Positions 57,414 to 64,000 of a DNA stretch of 64,000 nt are shown in pieces; positions within the stretch are counted from its first letter, which is position 1, and each line of letters opens with the position of its first letter. A model generated the notes under the pieces. It did not search any database. It had not been told where the DNA came from and was given only the letters and a program-made list of their open reading frames with translations. The DNA is from Chlorokybus atmophyticus (lineage: Eukaryota > Streptophyta > Chlorokybophyceae > Chlorokybales > Chlorokybaceae), in the NCBI GenBank assembly GCA_009103225.1, contig RHPI01001037.1, positions 1,326,588 through 1,390,587 of the forward strand, given 5' to 3'. Made by a program: the position numbers and the translations under genes.

Positions 57414-60400
57414 ATGGCGCCAGCGGCAATGGCGCTGACAGTGGAGTATGCTGGGCTCAGACGGTGCAGCGCTGCCTCTACGGCAAGCTCCTCGTTCCTG
57501 GGGCGCCGGGTGCCCTCCGCCGTGAGCAGGCCGGCTGGAGCAGGCTCGCGCAGCCGCCGGCAGCTGCATGTGCAGGCGAAGATCAGGGAGATCTTCATGC
57601 CTGCACTTAGCAGGTGAGAGTTTGACTACACCTGGCTTGCATGCACAGTGGACGTGTGTTGTCCAGAGTGCATTGTCTTGCAAGCAGCGGAGCGAGAATT
57701 GCGTAAGTCCGCATTGAGTTTCATGCATTGCAACAGTGTACTGGCAGCAACAAGTCGTTCAGCTTGCAGCATTGTTTGTTGATGCTGACGGGTCAATGGG
57801 GCACAAGTAACAGTCGTGGTGGCACTGCATGACTGCGGTGAGTACTTGTTGCGCGTGGCAATTGCCTGTGGTCGTCTTGAGCGTAGCGTCCCACCACACG
57901 CCGCACTTTAGAACAGCGTAGGGCGTGTGGTGGGAACTCGCCATATGAATGTTCGTGCAGGGGTCAAACAGCACCTGCCTGCAGATGCTGTCATTGTCTT
58001 GCGCACAGATGTCGGGCAAGCAGTTGTCAAATGCGCCACTATGCAGATCGTTAGCACACATGTACTGCATGTGTACGTCTGTCAAGTTAAGAGCTTGTAC
58101 ACATGCAAACAAGCGAGTTGTACTCGAACGGACTTGGTGCCGGAGTCCTTTGGGGGCTGCAGCTTACGTTGGGCACTATCATCGCTACTGTAGTCTGTCG
58201 CAGATAGTATAGTAGAGCCTGTAGTGAAGTCACGCTGTATCTACCGCAATGCAGCATTGTCAATGCATGTTCCAATTAACAGACGTAACACAGTCCAGCA
58301 CACACACTGTGTTTTAGCACATGCAATTCGACCTAGACATCTTTGCCTGTGAGAGTAAACTGGTTGTAAAGACCAAAAAGCACAAACACAGTATCACCAT
58401 ACTGTAAACTGGTCGTTGTGCACCTCTCACGTCTATGCCTGTTTCAGCACAATGACAGAGGGGAAGATTGTGTCGTGGTCCAAGGGTGAGGGTGACGCGC
58501 TCAAGAAGGGAGAGACGGTCGTGGTTGTGGAGAGCGATAAGGCTGACATGGACGTTGAGACGTTCTACAACGGTTTCTTGGCTGCCATTGTTGTTGGGGA
58601 CGGCCAGGTTGCTCCTGTCGGCACACCCATTGGTCTCCTTGCTGAAACCAAGGAAGAGATTGAAGCTGCCAAGGCTCAGGTAATGCGCATCTGTTCCAGT
58701 TCCACCTGCATTCATGGTAACTGTGCAATCTACTTGAGAGCGTGAGCGTGCTCTCTAGCAGGCTGGGAAAAATCGTTCTTTTGACTGTTTTTTCTTGTAA
58801 AGCCTGGTTGTACTGTTGCTTGACTGGAATCCTTGTCTTGATTGTGTGTGTGTGGGAGGCGGGGAGGNATAATGCTGACGTAAATTACCTCAAAGTTAAT
58901 ATTCAATTAAGCAAAAATCGGCATTGTTAGGCGGCCATTTGGTCACATGGCCGAAGTTGAATTCGGTCGCAACGGTGATAGCCGCCGTTGCCGGAAAAAG
59001 CCGTGGAGATGCCAGGGGGGGGGGCGGGCACCATGCTCGGTCCCCTACACATAGACACATGGCTCATGATTGTTGCGTTGTTTTTGTATCAATTCAAGAG
59101 GCAGTTGCATGTGAGTGTGGTGTGCCTACTCTCAAAAACCTTGATGACGAGCTATGGATTCTCACCGCACAATGCAATATCAGTCGCGCAATCATGAACA
59201 ACATAGTCATTGCTTGCTTGTTAACCTTGTGAAGGGCTCTAACTCGTAATGACATTGACAGGCTGCATCGCTGGGTACAACCGCGCCCACTCCTGCTGCT
59301 CCCGTAGCCGAGCCTGAACCAGCAGTTGCAGAGGAGGAGGCGCCTCCGCCCCCTGCTCCAACCGCTGCGCCATCAGCGCCTGCTCCTGCTCCAGCTCCAG
59401 TAGCTGCTGCGCCGCCCGCACCCAAGCCCGCACCCGCACCGGTAGCTGCTGCACCCGTGACGCGTACTGACGGCCGCATCATTGCAACCCCGTATGCAAA
59501 GAAGCGCGCAAAGGAGCTCAATGTTGACCTGGCGACTGTTGCTGGCTCTGGGCCCAACGGACGGTGCGTGGGTGGCATGCTGTCTGTGTTGCTGGATCGC
59601 ATGGTTGTGTGGCGTACGCACAATGGAACACTCGCACTTGAAAACAGATTTCTGCGATGCACAATGTGCGTTGTTATAGATGCTGCACTTGTATACATGC
59701 TCTCGTTGCGCATGCAGTGCTGTTAAAAGAGAAAAGTATTGCACTGTGCTTTTGGCATGTCTGCAAGTTGTGAAAAGACCAAAGTGTGATTGTGCTGTTC
59801 CAACAGCATTGTTGCTGAAGATGTGGAGGCTGCTGCCGGAGTGAAGAGTGCCCCAGTCACATCATCCTACACACCCGCAGCCCCGGCCGTTGCCAAGGCC
59901 TCACCCGCTCCCTCCGCTCTCTCCGCCCCCGCTCCTGCCGCCGCCGCCCCTGCCGCCGCCACCAGCGGCCAGCACGTCCCCTTCTCCACGCTGCAGTCCG
60001 CTGTCGCGCGCAACATGAACGCCTCCCTTGCAGTGCCCGTGTTTCGAGTCAGCACCTCCATCACCACCGATGCGCTGGACAAGCTCTACAAGCAGGTCAG
60101 TCGAGCCTGTGCATTCCGCGGAAGGCATTCAAGCAGTTGCGTTTGTGTTTTTATGGTGTTCATGATGCGTCGTGTGCCCTGTTTGATGGCTGTTATAAGG
60201 TGAGCTGACAAGCATGCCAACTGCAGTGACAAAGAGGGGTGAATGATGTCGGGGTGTATGTCATGTTGAAGTTTGTTGTATGGTGCTCTTAATCACTCGT
60301 GTGATGGCTACAGATCAAGCCAAAGGGTGTCACGATGACTGCGCTCCTCGCAAAGGCCATTGCTGTGGCTCTCAAGGAGCACCCCATTATCAATGCCAGC

Positions 60401-61188
60401 TTCCAGAACAATGGCATTCAGTACAACGAGTCCATTAATGTCTGCGTGGCTGTGGCCATGCCAGATGGGGGCCTCATCACACCTGTGCTAAAGAACACTG
60501 ACCAGGTAAGAGCTAGAGATTATGCATACCGTGTCATATTCTGCACATTGTTGCCTTGTAAATACTTGGTGCCGCAGACCGACATCTACCAACTGTCAAG
60601 AGTGTGGGCGTCGCTCGTTGACAAGGCGCGCGCAAAGCAGCTGTCTCCAGATGAATATAACTCAGGTATCAAGATGCACACTCAGTGGTAACTGCGCATA
60701 GCAACATTGTGTTGGTTGTATATCCTAGATTGATATGCCTTCCTTTTCACAGGCACATTCACCCTGTCAAACCTTGGTATGTTCGGTGTTGACACCTTTG
60801 ACGCCATCCTACCCGCTGGCCAGGTTTGTGGTTGCTTGCATGACACAACATAGGTAGTCACTGCATATCGTTGGCCTCTGCTCACCTGCTGACTGTTACA
60901 GGGATCTATTCTGGCTGTTGGTAGCGCAAAGCCCACTGTTGTCGCAACTGCTGAGGGCCTGTTGGGCGTGAAGAAGGTCATGCAGGTAAGCACCACAGTG
61001 GCTACCTGTAAGAGTGCCGAGAAACCTGCTTAAGCGCTGTTATGGCAAGTGGGTGTTGATGTCTGTGCCTGCATTCATAGGTGAACATTACATGTGATCA
61101 CCGAATCATCTACGGCGCTGATGGCGCCAAGTTCCTCCAGACACTAAAGAAGGTCATTGAAGAGCCGGCAGGCTTGCTAGTCCTCTAA
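57414..61188 (+). CDS. Dihydrolipoamide acetyltransferase, plastid pyruvate dehydrogenase E2
   Basis: Nine exons: 57414-57613, 58448-58679, 59262-59563, 59807-60095, 60314-60505, 60578-60665, 60753-60823, 60902-60985 and 61081-61188; all in phase, 521 residues. A Ser/Ala/Arg-rich leader (about 45 residues) is a transit peptide. One lipoyl domain follows: IFMPALSSTMTEGKIVSW and the lipoyl-lysine motif VVVESDKADMDVE. A long Ala/Pro linker leads to the E3-binding domain (IIATPYAKKRAKELNVDL, GSGPNGRIVAEDV), a second Ala/Pro linker and the catalytic domain (NMNASLAVPVFRVSTSI, MTALLAKAIAVALKEHP, NLGMFGVDTFDAILPAGQ). The active site is CDHRIIYGADGAKFL; the Tyr before GAD and the single lipoyl domain are typical of the plastid form. 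It makes acetyl-CoA for fatty acid synthesis in the chloroplast. The Chlamydomonas counterpart DLA2 also binds psbA mRNA. Intron 2 contains one N (58868). Confidence 0.95.
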
Positions 61189-62282
61189 ACTAATGTATGC
61201 ACAGATATACTGATAAGAGTATTCAACTTGGATTGCCTGTTGCCGCCTGCATGCTGTGCATGAACACAGCGGCTTAAAACTAGAGTTTTGGCATTGATGA
61301 TACAGGCAGTACATTACTGCAGCTGATCTGACAAGTTCAGGCGGTGATTGGTTTTCCATTCCAGCTGCATGGCATGCAAGCCATTTCTGAAGGGATTCGG
61401 TGGTTGTCACATGACCAACACTCAGTTGTGGTGCCACGCAGCAGTGTTGGTTGATTCTGCGGCATGATGGCGGTGGTACAATGTGTTTGCAGCATGCTGT
61501 GCAACTGTGCCACTGTGCCACTGTGCTTACCCAGGCTTGTCATGCGGCTTTTGAACTAGTGACGCTTGCTGACTGGCATACAACGCGCCAATGTGCCAGC
61601 TGTACAGCATCAAACTGGAAGTTGAGTGCTGCCTACAACACCGCTAATCCTCACCTGTACAGCTGCGTGCTAACCGAGTGCAAGATACCTTGCAAGTTGA
61701 TGTAATTTCGTTGCACAATGCTAAGATATTTTCGCCATAAATGTAAGGCAAAAATATATATATTTTCGCCAGGCCTAAACATAATCATCACCATCATTGT
61801 CGGCATCACCATTGCCAGCCTTGTGTGCCCAAGTTGGATGAGCAAAATGTGTACAAAATAGCGCAAGTAACATAAGGAATTACTTGAATTGTGAGTATAA
61901 ACTACTGCTTTTCCCGGGGGAAGGCTTTAAGGCATTGTAGGTGTTCACTTTACAAGTTGACGTCGTATCTCTCATATTACGAACATGTATGTGAACCAAA
62001 ACAAAGCAATGATACACGTTAACGGAAGGAACATAGAATTGCGATGATAGCATTTGATGCGATTGAAATCGCATTGATTGCTATTATTATTATTAATGTC
62101 ACCAAGCAGACCAACCACACAAACGACAAATATGACGTCTTTGTTTTACTTTGATGCAGTGCGGTAGTAGCTGCTGTAGAATGCACGGCAGTGTACGGCG
62201 AGCAATAGCAACCTTGTTAACGCATGTTAATGCATAAACATCAGAGGTGCTTTGCATACATGATATTTGAGGCCTTGAACTT

Positions 62283-62660
62283 GCCGCTCATAAGGTATAC
62301 AATTGCCAATCAATCGTTGAAAAATTCTCATGCGTTAGGATATGAGTGTGTTGGTCTTACAATCAGGTTCTTATTGTTGGCCAACAAACGGTTTGAAAAA
62401 TATTTGAGGAAAGAATCGGCACCACTGTTGACGAACAAGTCTTATGATCGCTTGCAGTTGTGCCAAACATATTTGGCACAACTCGAAGCGATTACAAGAC
62501 TTGTTGGCCAATAGTGCTCTCAATTCTTCCCTCAAACACTCTGCACCACTCCGTGGCCAACTACAAGAACCGTTAGCTGTAGCACCAACACACTCCTTTC
62601 CCAACATAAGCACACATCTCCCTTGTTTGGCCTTACAAACCGCGCATAGGAAACTCCCCT
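62283..62660. repeat. Inverted duplication with open reading frames in both arms
   Basis: Left arm about 62283-62468, right arm about 62470-62660, mirrored around a centre at 62469. The inner 90 bp are most alike: GTTGGCCAA, TTTGAGG, AAGAAT, AACAAGTCTT, ATCGCTT and GTTGTGCCAAA recur in mirrored order; outer parts are more diverged. Both arms are open in the equivalent frame and encode similar peptides (LLTNKSYDRLQLCQTYLAQL on plus, LLANKSCNRFELCQICLAQL on minus). Confidence 0.8.
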
Positions 62661-63103
62661 TCCCTTCACGCGCAGATACATTGCTGCGTTCTTGTACGCT
62701 GTGGCTCCATCGCTTCAATCTCGGTCAATAAATCTTGCAATTGCAGCTTTTTTACATTAATAACCCCTTAAACGTCTAGCACGGGAATTGCAATAGGTTG
62801 CAATGCGGACAAGCTCGCCACAAAGCCGCATTAACGTTTTTGAATAGTTTATAGACCATGCAAATTATTGGCACAACGCGATGTCCCAAGCCGTTTTGCT
62901 GCAACTCCAAAATGAAACCATGTGATCTAGACTTCAGATCTTGATCTGAAAGACATGGGCTGGGTACCGACACGCGAATGGCTTGACATGCACAACACAA
63001 AGCAATTGGGTAGAATCTCAGCGCAAGTGCCACGTGCCTTGCAACAACTTTTGTACTTAAAGCTCCATGTTGAAATCAGCTGAACAGCAGACCTTTTGGT
63101 CGA

Positions 63104-63253
63104 CATGGGCTGCTGCACCCTTTTGCTTGCGTTTACCGCTGAAAGAAATGACGGCGCCACGCGCATGCCTTCATACCGCATGGGCTACTGCACCCTTTTG
63201 CTTGCGGTTACCGCTGTAAGAAATTACAGCGCTACACGTATACTTTCATGTTG
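63104..63253. repeat. 75-bp tandem duplication
   Basis: CATGGGCTGCTGCACCCTTT begins at 63104 and a close copy (CATGGGCTACTGCACCCTTT) at 63179. The period is 75 bases, so the frame is kept (25 codons: MGCCTLLLAFTAERN and MGYCTLLLAVTAVRN). Whether it is translated is unknown. Confidence 0.85.
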
Positions 63254-63795
63254 CAAGTGTTATACCTATGACATACCTTACACAAGGGCTTTGCCATTAA
63301 CATTAAATAACATTTATGATCAACTTGCCAAGAATAGCATGTTAATGAACCCTTAAAATGTTCTTACACTTGAAGCTGACAAAGTCATAGCAAATGGCAA
63401 GAGCGCCAACGCTCGCAACAACGCCCCCATGCGCAGTGCTTGTGGTTGTAAACTTTGCAAGAATTGAGTTGGACGGACTGTGAACAACTACAACAACTCA
63501 GCTCTGATTGTTCGTTTTCATGTGGACAACGGACTCGCTCAATGTGCCAACCGATCATCCCCTCCCAATGCACTGCAATGTGACTTGCACTGCATGATGG
63601 CAATTCCGTGTAAGTGACTCATGTGTCCACTCGTACAACATTTAATACGTACACTACCAACTCCGTACATAGGCATACAGAGAGAGGCTCGGGGTGGGTG
63701 GCGTGGCGTGCAGACGTGGTAAGCTGAGCCAGGCACGCTGGCAGGGACGCGCTCGCCAAAGAATTGAATAATCAACGCCTTAAACGTCTACTCAC

Positions 63796-63889
63796 CTTCC
63801 ACTGAAAAGCCGATGAAGATCGCCATCAAAGTAGGTGTACGGCTGCCGGCACGCTGCTCAGCTGCCCCCGGCCCGACCTCTGCCGCCAT
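63796..63889 (-). CDS. Possible first exon of a gene continuing to the left
   Basis: ATG at 63889 opens MAAEVGPGAAEQRAGSRTPT and runs to a strong donor (GGAAG|GTGAGT) at 63796. The frame continues with LMAIFIGFSVEG, slightly hydrophobic. No following exon was recognised, and GC-rich CGG repeats precede the ATG. It is a candidate only. Confidence 0.3.
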
Positions 63890-64000
63890 CGCCGCCGCCG
63901 CCGCCACCGCCGCCGAACGCTAGCCTCAACCTCATTAGCATATCCTACATGCCATTGCCTTCGCAACAAGTGCGTGGTAGCGAGCAATTGGTTATGTTTG

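Larger units (their letters stand above)
61189..63795. other. 2.6-kb terminal spacer with large inverted and tandem repeats
   Basis: No gene with family resemblance is seen. A large inverted duplication occupies 62283-62660 and a 75-bp tandem repeat 63104-63253. The rest is AT-rich. Confidence 0.5.

Overview
The window is nuclear DNA of a green alga (Viridiplantae, chlorophyte or streptophyte level). It holds intron-rich genes with GT-AG splice sites and plastid-directed proteins typical of the green lineage: a RIQ-type thylakoid protein, a plastid sulfate-binding protein, the plastid pyruvate dehydrogenase E2, an NUDX23-type Nudix hydrolase and a plant-type CCR4 deadenylase. Genes are compact, with many exons of 40-300 bp. 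They are separated by AT-rich, microsatellite- and hairpin-rich spacers that carry three runs of N or isolated N bases. The species cannot be named from the sequence. Gene models were built by hand from splice signals, reading phase and family resemblance; nearly all junctions were checked for phase.

Layout, 1-31 kb: a mitochondrial-carrier gene of the NAD/folate type (minus, runs off the left edge); a class-A beta-lactamase-fold serine hydrolase (minus); an FAD-dependent oxidoreductase (minus); tRNA dimethylallyltransferase MiaA (minus), head-to-head with a sulfate-binding protein gene (plus); an assembly gap; a RIQ/DUF1118 gene (plus); a long repeat-rich spacer; a small plastid DUF7148-like gene (minus); a CCR4-type deadenylase (plus); an S28 serine carboxypeptidase (minus).

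Layout, 31-64 kb: a plastid Nudix hydrolase (plus); a damaged-looking F-box/ankyrin gene (minus); a second mitochondrial-carrier-family gene (plus); an unidentified minus-strand coding segment; a multiple inositol polyphosphate phosphatase (minus) and a LYR-motif protein (minus); a 5.5-kb chromodomain Ty3/Gypsy LTR retrotransposon inserted at 45.7-51.2 kb with a perfect 5-bp target duplication; an HMG-like/AT-hook nuclear protein (plus) with an N gap in its first intron; a spacer with a palindrome-rich TTCAC/GTGAA array; the plastid E2 gene (plus); and a terminal spacer with a large inverted duplication and a 75-bp tandem repeat.

How the genes relate: most are independent single-gene units, as expected of a eukaryote. 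Three loosely linked themes appear. MiaA and the FAD oxidoreductase (a family that includes the MnmC oxidoreductase domain) are neighbours and could both act in tRNA modification. Several products are predicted for the plastid. Telo-box-like motifs (TTAGGGTTT) sit just upstream of three plus-strand start codons. I did not find a clear multi-gene novel system. The observations most worth checking are the intron-rich beta-lactamase-like gene, the inverted duplication near 62.5 kb, the unusual splice structures, and the changed Nudix box.
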